Origin: Aeromicrobium fastidiosum
GTDB lineage: Bacteria > Actinomycetota > Actinomycetes > Propionibacteriales > Nocardioidaceae
DNA length: 64,000 nucleotides
Assembly: GCF_017876595.1 (NCBI RefSeq)
Contig: NZ_JAGIOG010000001.1
Location: forward strand, 3,472,001 to 3,536,000
Direction: 5' to 3'
In this document: positions 17,347 through 26,719 of the stretch, one piece after another
How the letters are laid out: each line of letters opens with the position of its first letter
Position numbering within the stretch: position 1 is the stretch's first letter
The notes under the pieces: model-generated
Seen by the model: the letters and a program-made list of their open reading frames with translations, nothing else
Told to the model about the DNA's origin: nothing
Database searches by the model: none
Translations under genes and position numbers: made by a program

Positions 17347-18737
17347 CGCAGCGCCTCGAGCACCGCCGGGCCGACCGTCGTGATGTCACCCGCCCCCAGG
17401 GTCAGCAGGAGATCGCCGGCACGCAGCTCGGGCAGCAGGACGTCTGCCAGCCCCGACACCGGCCCGCCGAGCGTAGCGACGGGGCCGTCGACCGCGTCGA
17501 CGACCAGCGCGGAGGTGACCGACGGATCTGCCTCCTCGCGCGCGAGGTAGATGTCGGCGACCACGACCAGGTCGGCCGCCGAGAGGGCACGACCCATGTC
17601 GGCGCCGTAGACACGGGTGCGGCTCACGAGGTGCGGCTGGTAGACCACGACGAGACGGTCGCTGCCGGCGACGGCCCGTGCGGCCGCGAGGTCGGCGCTG
17701 ATCTCGGTGGGGTGGTGCGCGTAGGAGTCGTAGACGCGCACGCCACCGGCCTCCCCCAGCGCCTGCATGCGCCGGTTGGCTCCCGTGTAGGCGCCGAGAC
17801 CGGCGATCAGCAGGTCGATGTTGTGGTCGAGCAGGATGCCCGTGCCCAGCGCGAGGAGGGCGTCGAGCGCGTAGTGCGCGCCCGGCACCGCGAGCGTGAC
17901 CGGGCCGAGATCGACGCCTCGCAGGGACGCCGTGAACGTCGTGGTCGTGCCCTCGACCCGCAGGTGGCTGCCGATCAGGTCGGCGTCGTCGGCGAAGCCC
18001 GCCGTCATGACCTCGAGCCCAGCGGAGCGCGCGGCGACGGCCAGGGCCTGGGTGCCGGGATCGTCGGCACTCAGCACGACGAAGCGCCCGATGTGGCCGA
18101 TGAACTCCTCGAAGGCCGCGGCATAGGCCTCGACCGTGCCGTAGTTGTCGAGGTGGTCGGCGTCGACGTTGGTGACGACGGCCCCCTCGGGCTCGTAGAC
18201 CAGGAAGGCACCGTCGCTCTCGTCGGCCTCGGCCACCAGCAGGTCACCCGAGCCCAGCCGGGCGTTCGCACCCAGGCTCGCGACCTCGGCACCGATCGCG
18301 AACGACGGCTCGGCACCGGCGGCGATCAGCGCGCACGTCAGCATCGCGGTCGTCGTCGTCTTGCCGTGCGTGCCGGCGACGGCGATCGTGCGGCGGCCGT
18401 CCATGACCGAGCGCAGGCCCGCCGACCGCGGCCACAGGCGCAGTCCTCGGCGCTGGGCCTCGACGACCTCGGGGTTGTCGTCACGCACTGCGGTCGACGC
18501 GATGACGGTGTCGACGCCGTCGAGGTGCGCCGCGTCGTGACCGACGAAGCACGTGATGCCCTCGGCACGCAGCGCCGTGACCACCGCCGAGTCGAAGGCG
18601 TCGCTGCCGCTGACGACGACGCCCTGCTGCGCCATCAGGCGGGCGATCGCCGACAGGCCCGCTCCCCCGATGCCGATGAAGTGCACGTGGCCCAGCTCGC
18701 TGACCGGCGGGACGTGCGCCGGCACCTCGATCTTCAC
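17343..18737 (-). CDS. murC: UDP-N-acetylmuramate--L-alanine ligase
   Basis: A 464-residue cytosolic Mur ligase adding L-Ala to UDP-MurNAc with ATP. The N-terminal Rossmann domain shows HFIGIGGAGLSAIARLM near residue 18, the ATP loop is AGTHGKTTTTAML near residue 120, and the central domain has ADESDGAFL and NVDADHLDNY. The C-terminal domain carries YDSYAHHPTEI, which is typical of MurC. The start overlaps murG and the end overlaps ftsQ, both as ATGA, so the three genes are translationally coupled. Confidence 0.97.
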   Translation of the reverse strand: MKIEVPAHVPPVSELGHVHFIGIGGAGLSAIARLMAQQGVVVSGSDAFDSAVVTALRAEGITCFVGHDAAHLDGVDTVIASTAVRDDNPEVVEAQRRGLRLWPRSAGLRSVMDGRRTIAVAGTHGKTTTTAMLTCALIAAGAEPSFAIGAEVASLGANARLGSGDLLVAEADESDGAFLVYEPEGAVVTNVDADHLDNYGTVEAYAAAFEEFIGHIGRFVVLSADDPGTQALAVAARSAGLEVMTAGFADDADLIGSHLRVEGTTTTFTASLRGVDLGPVTLAVPGAHYALDALLALGTGILLDHNIDLLIAGLGAYTGANRRMQALGEAGGVRVYDSYAHHPTEISADLAAARAVAGSDRLVVVYQPHLVSRTRVYGADMGRALSAADLVVVADIYLAREEADPSVTSALVVDAVDGPVATLGGPVSGLADVLLPELRAGDLLLTLGAGDITTVGPAVLEALR

Positions 18738-19819
18738 GACGTGCTCCCGGTCGACGCGACGTCGAGGATGATCGCCGCGAGCTTCTCGTCGGCGTCGCGG
18801 GCCACGATGCCCGACGCGGCAGCCGACATCGCCGCGAGGCGTCCCTCGTGCGACACCAGCGGGATCACGACGTTGTCGATCCAGGCGGGGGTCAGGGCCG
18901 CGTCGTCGATCAGCAGCGCTCCCCCGGCCCGCACGACCGGGTGGGCGTTGTGCGCCTGCTCGCCGTTGCCGATCGGCAGCGGCACGAACGCGGCCGGCAG
19001 GCCCACCGCGGCGACCTCGGTGACGGTGTTGGCGCCCGCACGGCAGACGATCAGGTCGGCCGCGGCGTAGGCGAGGTCGATGCGGTCGATGAAGGGCACC
19101 ACGACGTACGGAGGGTCGCCGGGACGCGGGTTGAGCGTGACCTCGTCGGGCCGTCCGGCGGCGTGGAGCACCTGCACGCCGGCATCGGCCAGGTCGCGGG
19201 CCGCCGCCGACACCGCGTGGTTGATGCGTCGGGCACCCTGCGATCCGCCCGTGACCAGCAGGGTCGGCCGGTCGGCGTCGAGCCCGAAGAACGCCCTGGC
19301 CTCGGCGCGGAGCGCCGCCCGGTCGAGCCGGGAGATCTCCCGGCGGATCGGCAGTCCGATCAGCTGGGCGTGGCGCAGGTCGGTGTCGGGGAAGCTCGTC
19401 GCGACGTGCCGGGTGAAGCGGGCTCCCAGCTTGTTGGCGATGCCGGGCACGGCGTTGCCCTCGTGGACGACCAGCGGGATGCCGCGTCGCCGCGCGACCA
19501 GGTAGGCCGGCACCGACACGTAGCCACCGAAGCCGACGATGACGTCGGGGCGCACGCGGTCGACGACCTCACCCGTCGCCCGCACCGCGGCACGCAACCT
19601 GGCCGGGACCTGCACCATGGCCTTGCCGGGACGCCGCGGCAGCGGCACCGGCGGCACGAGCTCGAGCGGGTAGCCGGCCTGCGGCACCAGCGTCACCTCG
19701 AGCCCGCGGGGCGTGCCGAGGCAGGTGATCTCGACCCCGGCATCGGCCAGGACAGCGGCGGTCGCGAGCAGGGGTGATGTGTGGCCGGCGGTTCCTCCAC
19801 CGGCGAGCAGGACGCGCAC
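18734..19819 (-). CDS. murG: UDP-GlcNAc:lipid I N-acetylglucosaminyltransferase
   Basis: A 361-residue membrane-associated GT-B glycosyltransferase that adds GlcNAc to lipid I, forming lipid II on the inner leaflet. The first G-loop is LLAGGGTAGHTSPLLA at residues 4-19, FGGYVSVPAYL and VVHEGNAVPGIANK are in the N-terminal domain, and TGGSQGARRIN near residue 190 is the second G-loop. CRAGANTVTEVAAVG and PLPIGNGEQAHNA mark the UDP-GlcNAc site. It starts 3 bp after ftsW and overlaps murC. Confidence 0.97.
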   Translation of the reverse strand: MRVLLAGGGTAGHTSPLLATAAVLADAGVEITCLGTPRGLEVTLVPQAGYPLELVPPVPLPRRPGKAMVQVPARLRAAVRATGEVVDRVRPDVIVGFGGYVSVPAYLVARRRGIPLVVHEGNAVPGIANKLGARFTRHVATSFPDTDLRHAQLIGLPIRREISRLDRAALRAEARAFFGLDADRPTLLVTGGSQGARRINHAVSAAARDLADAGVQVLHAAGRPDEVTLNPRPGDPPYVVVPFIDRIDLAYAAADLIVCRAGANTVTEVAAVGLPAAFVPLPIGNGEQAHNAHPVVRAGGALLIDDAALTPAWIDNVVIPLVSHEGRLAAMSAAASGIVARDADEKLAAIILDVASTGSTS

Positions 19820-19822
19820 GCG

Positions 19823-21043
19823 TCATCGCCTCCCTGCGACGCGCACGCGGGCGGGAGCCGGGGCAGCCGCGCGCTTGCGGCTGGTGCGACCCGCGGCCAG
19901 TGCACGCTTGGCACCCGGCTCGGTCGTCGCGAAGTTGAGCAGGACGCCGAGCGACACCAGCGTGACCAGCAGGCTCGACCCGCCGTACGAGATCAGGGGC
20001 AGCGGGATGCCGATGACGGGCAGCATCCCGAGCACCATGCCGATGTTGATGACGGCCTGGATCAGCAGCCAGATCGTGATGCCGGCGGCGCCGTAGCGGA
20101 CGAACGGGTCGCGGGTACGCATCGCGATGCGGATGCCGGCGAAGCCCAGCACGATGAACAGGGCCAGCACGACGAGCGTGCCGAGCAGGCCGAGCTCCTC
20201 GCCGATGACCGCGAGGATGAAGTCGGTGTGCGCCTCGGGCAGCGAGCCCCACTTCTGCCTGCTGCCACCCAGGCCCACGCCCCAGAAGCCGCCGCGGGCC
20301 AGCGCCATCATGCCGTGGATGGCCTGGAAGCCGGCGCTGTCGGGATCGGCCTGCGGGTTGGTGAAGTTGAGCATGCGCGCGACGCGGTGGGGCGAGTTGG
20401 CGACCGCGACGACGAGGCCGACGAACAGCACCGCCAGGATGCCGCCCATGTGACGCCGCGGGAGGCCCGCGATCCAGAGCATCCCGACGATGACCGCGAA
20501 GATCACGACAGCGGTGCCGAGGTCGTGCTGCAGGACGACGAGCATCGCGACGGAACCGGCCACGGGGACCATCGGCGTCAGGACGTAGCGCGGCGTGCCG
20601 AGGTACTTCTGCCGCCGTGCGTAGAGATCGGCGATCCACAGCACGAGAGCCAGCTTGGCGAACTCCGACGGCTGCAGCTGGAAGCCGCCGAACAGCGGGA
20701 GCCAGTTGCGGTTGCCGTTGACCGTGATGCCGACCCCGGGGATGAAGGTGGCACCGATGAGCGCGACCGAGACCAGGAGGGCCGGCCGGATCAGCCGGCG
20801 CATGAGCGGCAGCGGCATGCGGGACGCGATGACCGCGCCCGTCACGCCGATCACCGCGAAGATCAGCTGGCGGATGACGATCGAGAACGAGCTGCCGTAG
20901 TTGACCAGGGCGAAGATCGAGCTGGCACTGAGCACCATGACCAGTCCGATGCCGAGCAGCAGCGCCGAGGTGCCGAGCACCAGCTGGTAGGACGCCAGCG
21001 GACGCTCGAGCGTCCGGCGTACCGCCTCGCTCATGCTCCGCAT
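19823..21043 (-). CDS. ftsW: Septal lipid II polymerase FtsW (SEDS family)
   Basis: A 406-residue SEDS glycosyltransferase that polymerises lipid II with its partner FtsI. About ten membrane helices are visible. LQPSEFAKLALVLW holds the conserved QPSE motif, and VVLQHDLGTAVV carries the catalytic Asp region; PEAHTDFILAVIGEELG and IPLPLISYGGSS are the other SEDS boxes. The ATG at 21043 is chosen because GAGGA lies before it and it clears the murD stop by 26 bp; a longer reading inside murD is rejected. The basic C-terminal tail (about 375-406, rich in Ala/Arg/Pro) is a common actinobacterial addition. Confidence 0.96.
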   Translation of the reverse strand: MRSMSEAVRRTLERPLASYQLVLGTSALLLGIGLVMVLSASSIFALVNYGSSFSIVIRQLIFAVIGVTGAVIASRMPLPLMRRLIRPALLVSVALIGATFIPGVGITVNGNRNWLPLFGGFQLQPSEFAKLALVLWIADLYARRQKYLGTPRYVLTPMVPVAGSVAMLVVLQHDLGTAVVIFAVIVGMLWIAGLPRRHMGGILAVLFVGLVVAVANSPHRVARMLNFTNPQADPDSAGFQAIHGMMALARGGFWGVGLGGSRQKWGSLPEAHTDFILAVIGEELGLLGTLVVLALFIVLGFAGIRIAMRTRDPFVRYGAAGITIWLLIQAVINIGMVLGMLPVIGIPLPLISYGGSSLLVTLVSLGVLLNFATTEPGAKRALAAGRTSRKRAAAPAPARVRVAGRR

Positions 21044-21069
21044 GTGATCGTCCTCTGCGTCGGGGAAGG

Positions 21070-22554
21070 TCAGGACCTGTCGCGCAACCGGTGCACCGCC
21101 GCGGCGAAGCTGTCGCCCCGGGCGGAGTAGTTGCGGAACTGGTCCATGGACGCGCATCCCGGGGCCAGCAGCACGGTGTCACCCTCACGGGCGAGCGATG
21201 CCGCGACCTCGACGACGCGATCCATGGGATCAGTCTCGCCGGTGTCGACCTCCACGACCGGCACATCAGGCGCGTGTCGCCTCAGCGCGTCGGCGACGAC
21301 GTCGCGGTCGGCACCGATCAGCACGACGGCGCGCAGCCGGTCGCGCGCAGCGGCCACGAGATCGTCGAACGTCGCCCCCTTGGCGAGACCTCCGGCGACC
21401 CACACGACGTTCTCGAAGGCCTGCAGCGAGGCCTGCGCGGCATGGGCGTTGGTGGCCTTGGAGTCGTCGACCCACCGCACACCGCCGATGTCGGCGACGT
21501 CGGCGATGCGGTGCGCGTCGGGAGTGAAGCCACGGAGGCCGTCGCGGACGGCTCGCGGATCGACGCCGTGCGCTCGGGCGAGCGCCGCGGCGGCCAGCGC
21601 GTTGGCGACGACGTGGGGGGCGGGCACGCGGTCGGCGTCGCCTCCGGCTGCGACCCGGGCGGTCAGACCGATGTCGTGGACGCTGCCGAGCTCGGCGGCG
21701 TTCGAGATGCGTCCAGCGATGTACGCGCGGTCGGCGATCGCGTCGTCGACCAGGCCGATCATGCCGGCGGCCGGCACCCCGAGGGTGAAGCCGATCGCCC
21801 GGCACCCCTCGACGACGTCGGCCTCCTCGACCATGTGCTCGGTGACGGGGTCCTGCACGTTGTAGACGCACGCGACCCGGGTGCGCGCGTAGATGCGGGC
21901 CTTGTCGGCGGTGTAGGCGTCGAGACCGCCGTGCCAGTCGATGTGATCGGGTGCCAGGTTGAGCACGGCGCTGGCCTGCGCGGAGATCGACTGGCTCCAG
22001 TGCAGCTGGTAGCTCGAGAGCTCGACCGCGAGCACGTCGAACGGCTCGGGGTTCATGACGGCCTCGAGCACCGGGGTGCCGACGTTGCCGACGGCCAGCG
22101 CGTTGAGCCCCTGCGCCCGCAGGATCGACTCGAGCATCTGCACCGTCGTGGTCTTGCCGTTGGTGCCGGTGACGGTGAGCCACGGCGCGGCGTCCTCGCC
22201 CCGCAGTCGCCAGGCCAGCTCGACCTCGCCCCACACGGGGACGGCGCGGGCGGCGGCCTCGGCCAGCAGCGGGGTCGTGGGCGACCAGCCGGGCGACGTC
22301 ACGAACAGGTCGACGCCCTCGGGGAACGTCGCGGTCGAGCCGGGTCCGATGCGCACGTCGACGCCGAGGATCTCGAGCAGCGTCGCCTTCTCGCGCAACG
22401 CCTCGTCGTCGCCGTCATCGAGCACGACGACGTCGGCACCGAGGTGCTGCAGCGTGTCGGCCGCGGCGAATCCGCTGACCCCCAGGCCCCCGACGGCCGC
22501 GCGAACGCCCTCCCAGGACGACTCGCGTCCCAGGGTGGAGATGTCGATCGTCAT
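21070..22554 (-). CDS. murD: UDP-N-acetylmuramoylalanine--D-glutamate ligase
   Basis: A 494-residue Mur ligase adding D-Glu to UDP-MurNAc-L-Ala. The N-terminal domain shows VGGLGVSGFAAADTL (substrate-binding Rossmann). The ATP loop is VTGTNGKTTTVQML near residue 127, followed by ELSSYQLHW and NLAPDHIDWHGG; the C-terminal domain has WVDDSKATNAHAA, the MurD signature. Slightly longer than typical (about 450) because of an Ala/Asp-rich insertion around 255-310. It lies between mraY and ftsW with a 79-bp gap upstream. Confidence 0.96.
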   Translation of the reverse strand: MTIDISTLGRESSWEGVRAAVGGLGVSGFAAADTLQHLGADVVVLDDGDDEALREKATLLEILGVDVRIGPGSTATFPEGVDLFVTSPGWSPTTPLLAEAAARAVPVWGEVELAWRLRGEDAAPWLTVTGTNGKTTTVQMLESILRAQGLNALAVGNVGTPVLEAVMNPEPFDVLAVELSSYQLHWSQSISAQASAVLNLAPDHIDWHGGLDAYTADKARIYARTRVACVYNVQDPVTEHMVEEADVVEGCRAIGFTLGVPAAGMIGLVDDAIADRAYIAGRISNAAELGSVHDIGLTARVAAGGDADRVPAPHVVANALAAAALARAHGVDPRAVRDGLRGFTPDAHRIADVADIGGVRWVDDSKATNAHAAQASLQAFENVVWVAGGLAKGATFDDLVAAARDRLRAVVLIGADRDVVADALRRHAPDVPVVEVDTGETDPMDRVVEVAASLAREGDTVLLAPGCASMDQFRNYSARGDSFAAAVHRLRDRS

Positions 22555-22633
22555 GCGCCAGCCGTCCTGAGAAGGGCACGGTAGGACGACCGGCGCACGA
22601 ACACGTGCACATGATTCACTCGCTCGCGCTCGC
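22555..22633. other. mraY-murD gap with short GAGCGAG palindrome
   Basis: A 79-bp gap. Near the mraY stop the plus strand reads CTCGCTCGCGCTCGCTC (about 22619-22635), a self-complementary run related in composition to the GAGCGCAGCGAG hairpins at 28.0 and 42.0 kb. No promoter is evident. Confidence 0.4.
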
Positions 22634-23722
22634 TCATGCGCCGGTGACCCACTCGCTGTAGAAGATGCCCAGGCCCGTCGCGACGCACAGGCCGCTGATG
22701 ATCCAGAACCGCACCACGATCGTGATCTCGGCCCACCCCAGCAGCTCGAAGTGATGTTGCAGGGGTGCCATGCGGAAGATGCGCTTGCCGCCGGAGATCT
22801 TGAACCAGCCGACCTGCAGGATCACCGACATCGTGATCGCCACGAACAGTCCGCCGATGATGACCAGGAGCAGCTCGGTGCGCGTCATGAGCGCGAAGCC
22901 GGCCATCGCGCCGCCGAGCGAGAGCGAGCCCGTGTCACCCATGAAGATCTTGGCGGGCGAGGCGTTCCACCACAGGAATCCGAAGCAGGCACCCGTCAAC
23001 GCCGAGGCGACGACAGCGAGGTCGAGCGGGTCGCGCACCTCGTAGCACTTCATGCCGGGGTTGAACGAGCAGTTCTGGCCGCTCTGCCAGATGTTGATGA
23101 AGACGTAGGCGCCGAACACCATCATCGCCGCGCCGGTCGCGAGGCCGTCGAGCCCGTCGGTCAGGTTGACACCGTTGCTGGTGCCCGCCACGAGCAGCAG
23201 CACCCACACGACCAGCAGGGCGGTCGGCAGCTTCCAGCCGTCGATGTCGCGGGTGAACGAGATGGCGTGCGTGATCGGGGTGCGGCCCGTGTCGTCCTCC
23301 CAGCCGATCGCGAGCCACGCGAACACCAGGCCGATGACGGTCTGGCCGATCAGCTTGGCCTTGCTGCGGAGCCCGAGGTTGCGCTGCTTGGACACCTTGA
23401 TGAAGTCGTCGAGGAAGCCGATCGCGCCGAGACCCACGAACAGGAACAGCAGCAGCAGGGCCGATGCGCTGGGTGCCCAGCCGGGCTCGAAGTCGGTCGA
23501 GATGCCGGTCACCAGCTTGGCCGAGAAGTAGCCGACGAGGACCGCCACGATGATGACGAGGCCGCCCATCGTGGGGGTGCCGCGCTTGGTGTGGTGGGAC
23601 GTCGGTCCGTCGTCGCGGATCAGCTGGCCGTAGTTCTGCTTGACCAGCACCGAGATCGCGAACCGCGTGCCGATCAGGGTGACCAACAACGACAGCGCTC
23701 CTGCGATCAGGATGGCCTTCAT
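22634..23722 (-). CDS. mraY: Phospho-N-acetylmuramoyl-pentapeptide transferase
   Basis: A 362-residue polytopic enzyme of about ten helices that attaches the UDP-MurNAc-pentapeptide to undecaprenyl phosphate, making lipid I. Conserved boxes are [14 protein letters not shown] near residue 40, FLDDFIKV near 105 (Asp-Asp of the active site), [12 protein letters not shown] near 190 and [12 protein letters not shown] near 255. [11 protein letters not shown] at the C-terminus is the HHH-like loop. The purine-rich GAGAGGACC precedes the ATG. A 72-bp gap separates it from murF. Confidence 0.97.
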   Translation of the reverse strand: MKAILIAGALSLLVTLIGTRFAISVLVKQNYGQLIRDDGPTSHHTKRGTPTMGGLVIIVAVLVGYFSAKLVTGISTDFEPGWAPSASALLLLFLFVGLGAIGFLDDFIKVSKQRNLGLRSKAKLIGQTVIGLVFAWLAIGWEDDTGRTPITHAISFTRDIDGWKLPTALLVVWVLLLVAGTSNGVNLTDGLDGLATGAAMMVFGAYVFINIWQSGQNCSFNPGMKCYEVRDPLDLAVVASALTGACFGFLWWNASPAKIFMGDTGSLSLGGAMAGFALMTRTELLLVIIGGLFVAITMSVILQVGWFKISGGKRIFRMAPLQHHFELLGWAEITIVVRFWIISGLCVATGLGIFYSEWVTGA

Positions 23723-23794
23723 CGCGTCGTGGTCCTCTCGGGGGGCTCGGGTCGGTGTGCGTCGGGTCGGCGTCGAATGCGCCTCAGTATGGTC

Positions 23795-25141
23795 TCAGGC
23801 CTCGAGCAGCGCCTCGGCGACGCGCTCCAGCCGGACGCCTCTCGATGCTTTCACAAGCACGACGTCGTCCCCGGTCAGGCTCGCGGGGAGTGTGCGGCTT
23901 GCCACACCGACGTCGTCGACGACCTCGGCGATCGCACCGGCACCGTCGGCGATGGCTCGGGCGTCCTGGCCGACGACGACGACCCGCGCGTAGCCCAGCT
24001 CGGCCGCCAGCTCACCGACGTGCCGGTGCGCGGCCTCGGACTCGGCACCCAGCTCGAGCATCGCGCCCAGCACCGCGACCCCCCTGCCGTGCGCGATCGC
24101 GGCCACGGCGCGCAGCGCAGCCTCGACCGACTCGGGGTTGGCGTTGTAGGCGTCGTTGACGACGACCAGCCCGTCGGCGCGCACGTGCCGCTCCATCCGC
24201 ATGGGCGTCACGACTCCCGCGCCGGCGAGTCGCTCGACGACCGTCGGCAGGTCGACGTTGAGGGCGAGCGCGACGGAGGCCGCGGCGGCGGCGTTCATGG
24301 CGTGGTAGGCGCCGATCAGCGGGACGTGCGCCGGCACCTGACGGCGGTCGTGACCGAGCACGAACCGGGGCGTTCCGTCGGCGTCGAGGGCGACGTCGCT
24401 CACCTCGACGTCGCCCTGCAGGCCGAACGTCATGACGGACGCCTGCGTGCGGCTCGCCATCGCCGCGACGCGGGGGTCGTCGGCGTTGAGGACGACGACC
24501 CCGTCGGGGGCGACCGCCTCGGCGAGCTCGCCCTTGGCGACGGCGATGGCGTCGGCGGAGCCGAACTCCCCCACGTGCGCGTGCCCGACGTTGAGGACCA
24601 CGCCGATCTCGGGCGGGGCAATGTCGCACAGCGCGCGGATGTCGCCGATGGCCCGAGCACCCATCTCGACGACGAGGTAGCGGGTGAGCTCGTCGACGCG
24701 CAGCACCGTCAGCGGCACGCCGAGCTCGTTGTTGAGGTTGCCGCGGGTCGCGACGGTGGCCCCCTCGGGCTCGAGGAGGCGCGCGATGAGGTCCTTGACG
24801 CTGGTCTTGCCGCTCGAGCCGGTCAGTGCGACGACGTGGACGTCCTCGCGCACGTCGAGCACGTGTCGCGCCAGCCGGCCGAGCGCGCGCGTCACGTCGA
24901 GCACGACGATGCCGGGCAGGTCGGTGCTCCGCGAGCCCAGCACTGCCGCAGCCCCGTTGCCGATCGCCTGGGCCGCGAAGTCGTGACCGTCGACGTGGTC
25001 GCCGGCGATGGCCACGAACAGGCCGCCGGCCTCGACGGCCCGGGAGTCGAGCGTCGCGGGAGCGTCGACGACGATCGTGGGGTCGCCGACGACGACGCCG
25101 TCGGTGACGACCGCGATCTCGGCCAGCGTCAGCGGGATCAC
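23795..25141 (-). CDS. murF: UDP-N-acetylmuramoyl-tripeptide--D-alanyl-D-alanine ligase
   Basis: A 448-residue Mur ligase adding D-Ala-D-Ala to complete the pentapeptide. The N-terminal domain has DSRAVEAGGLFVA, the ATP loop is ALTGSSGKTSVKDL near residue 105, and NLNNELGVPLTVL is the characteristic MurF box. NVGHAHVGEFGS and VVNDAYNANPESVEAAL follow, the latter in the C-terminal domain. The ATG overlaps the murE stop (ATGA). There is no sign of a fused partner. Confidence 0.96.
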   Translation of the reverse strand: MIPLTLAEIAVVTDGVVVGDPTIVVDAPATLDSRAVEAGGLFVAIAGDHVDGHDFAAQAIGNGAAAVLGSRSTDLPGIVVLDVTRALGRLARHVLDVREDVHVVALTGSSGKTSVKDLIARLLEPEGATVATRGNLNNELGVPLTVLRVDELTRYLVVEMGARAIGDIRALCDIAPPEIGVVLNVGHAHVGEFGSADAIAVAKGELAEAVAPDGVVVLNADDPRVAAMASRTQASVMTFGLQGDVEVSDVALDADGTPRFVLGHDRRQVPAHVPLIGAYHAMNAAAAASVALALNVDLPTVVERLAGAGVVTPMRMERHVRADGLVVVNDAYNANPESVEAALRAVAAIAHGRGVAVLGAMLELGAESEAAHRHVGELAAELGYARVVVVGQDARAIADGAGAIAEVVDDVGVASRTLPASLTGDDVVLVKASRGVRLERVAEALLEA

Positions 25142-26631
25142 GAGGTGGCCCCGATCAGCTCGACCAGCACCTCGCGGTCGTCGAACGGGTGCACGACGCC
25201 GTCGACGTCCTGTCCACGCTCGTGTCCCTTGCCCGCGACCACGACCGTGTCGCCCAGGTGCGCCATCGCGACGGCGTGGGCGATGGCCTCCCGGCGGTCG
25301 CCGATCTCGACGACGACGCCCGGGCCCGCGGCGGCACCCTCGATGACGGCGGCCCGGATCGCTCCGGGTCGCTCCGATCGCGGGTTGTCGTCGGTGACGA
25401 TGACGACGTCGGCATGACGCGCCGCGGCCTCGCCCATCAGCGGCCGCTTGCCGTGGTCACGGTCGCCGCCGGCGCCGATCACGACGATGAGCCGTCCGGC
25501 GGTGACGGGTCGCAGCGCGGAGAGCACCGCCGTCACGGCGTCGGGCTTGTGGGCGTAGTCGACGATCGCCGTGAACGGCTGGCCCGCGTCGACGCGCTCC
25601 ATGCGTCCCGGCACGCCCGTGCTGGCGGCGATGCCGGCCGCCAGGGACGCCGGGTCGTGTCCGGCCGCCGCGAGACCGGCGATGACGGCCAGCGCGTTGG
25701 AGACGTTGAAGACGCCCGGCAGCGGCACGGACAGGTCGATCGCGAGGCCGTCGGGGCCGAGCACCTCCAGATCGGTGCCGAGACGGTGCGGCCGGATGTT
25801 GGCGGCGCGCCAGTCGGCAGCGTTGCCGTCGGTCGAGAACGTCGTGACCGGGAGCGGGGTGAGCTGCTGCAGGCGCCTGCCGTGGGCGTCGTCGACGTTG
25901 ATGACGGCGTGGCGGGCGCGGTCTGCGGTGAACAGCGCGGCCTTGGCCAGGAAGTACTCCTCGAGGTCGTGGTGGAAGTCGAGGTGGTCGCGGCCGAGGT
26001 TGAGGAACACGGCAACGTCGAACGTGAAGCCGTCGACCCGTCCCTGCACGAGGGCGTGGCTCGATACCTCCATGGCGCAGAGCTCGACCTGCTCCTCGCG
26101 CATGACGGCGAACAGCGCCTGCAGCTGGGGAGCTTCCGGCGTGGTCAGCGTCGAGGCCGCCGGCACCTTGCCGATCCGGGTGCCGATCGTGCCGACGACC
26201 GCCGAGACCTTGTCGCCCAGAGCAGCCTCGGCCAGGTAGGTCGTGGTCGTCTTGCCCTGCGTGCCGGTGACGCCCAGGGTCGTGAGCGACTCGGCCGGGT
26301 GCCCGTAGAACGCGGCGCTGAGACCGGCCAGGCGGTGGCGGGGCTCGTCGACCACGACGGTCGGCAGTCGTCCGTCGACCAGCGCGGCCCCGGCCTCGTC
26401 GGTCAGGACGGCGACGGCACCGCGATCGGCTGCGTCGCCCACGAACGACGCCCCGTGCGTCCGGATGCCCGGCAGAGCGGCGTACAGGTCGCCCGGCTGG
26501 ACGTGCGCGGTGTTGAGCGAGATGCCCGTGACGACGACGTCGTCTGCGGCTGTCGCACCGACCAGGTCGGCGAGCTCTGCCAGCTGCCACCGAGGGGTCT
26601 GCCGGGGTCGCACCCGCATCGCATCCGTCAC
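25138..26631 (-). CDS. murE: UDP-N-acetylmuramoyl-tripeptide synthetase, diaminopimelate-adding
   Basis: A 497-residue Mur ligase adding the third amino acid of the stem peptide. The ATP loop is VTGTQGKTTTTYL near residue 122. YAHKPDAVTAVL and GAGGDRDHGKRPLM are in the C-terminal domain, and TDDNPRSERP near residue 415 contains the DNPR motif that selects diaminopimelate rather than Lys. In Nocardioidaceae this would be LL-DAP, which the sequence alone cannot distinguish from meso-DAP. The GTG start is fixed by a TAGGGT -10 (26638-26643) 6 nt upstream, so murE begins its own leaderless transcript after the interruption of the cluster. Confidence 0.95.
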   Translation of the reverse strand: MTDAMRVRPRQTPRWQLAELADLVGATAADDVVVTGISLNTAHVQPGDLYAALPGIRTHGASFVGDAADRGAVAVLTDEAGAALVDGRLPTVVVDEPRHRLAGLSAAFYGHPAESLTTLGVTGTQGKTTTTYLAEAALGDKVSAVVGTIGTRIGKVPAASTLTTPEAPQLQALFAVMREEQVELCAMEVSSHALVQGRVDGFTFDVAVFLNLGRDHLDFHHDLEEYFLAKAALFTADRARHAVINVDDAHGRRLQQLTPLPVTTFSTDGNAADWRAANIRPHRLGTDLEVLGPDGLAIDLSVPLPGVFNVSNALAVIAGLAAAGHDPASLAAGIAASTGVPGRMERVDAGQPFTAIVDYAHKPDAVTAVLSALRPVTAGRLIVVIGAGGDRDHGKRPLMGEAAARHADVVIVTDDNPRSERPGAIRAAVIEGAAAGPGVVVEIGDRREAIAHAVAMAHLGDTVVVAGKGHERGQDVDGVVHPFDDREVLVELIGATS

Positions 26632-26637
26632 CCAGCA

Positions 26638-26643
26638 ACCCTA
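26638..26643 (-). promoter_or_regulatory. -10 box of a leaderless promoter (murE)
   Basis: TAGGGT on the minus strand, 6 nt from the GTG at 26631. It gives the murE-to-ftsQ part of the dcw cluster an independent promoter downstream of the inserted nuclease gene. Confidence 0.6.
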
Positions 26644-26719
26644 CCGACCCCGACCCGCTGGACGTGGTCACCGGTGAAACGTGTTCCACGCGGACACCGC
26701 GCGCCCCGCCGCACAGCCG

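Noticed and set aside
22751-25417. An open reading frame of almost 900 codons on the plus strand, antisense to mraY and murF
   Set aside because: Same artefact: high-GC antisense frame over essential genes, with no signature and no ribosome site.
26674-26689. parS-like sequence GTGAAAC-GTGTTCCAC between murE and the nuclease gene
   Set aside because: ParB sites are TGTTTCAC/GTGAAACA palindromes; here the half-sites are in inside-out order, so it is not a parS.
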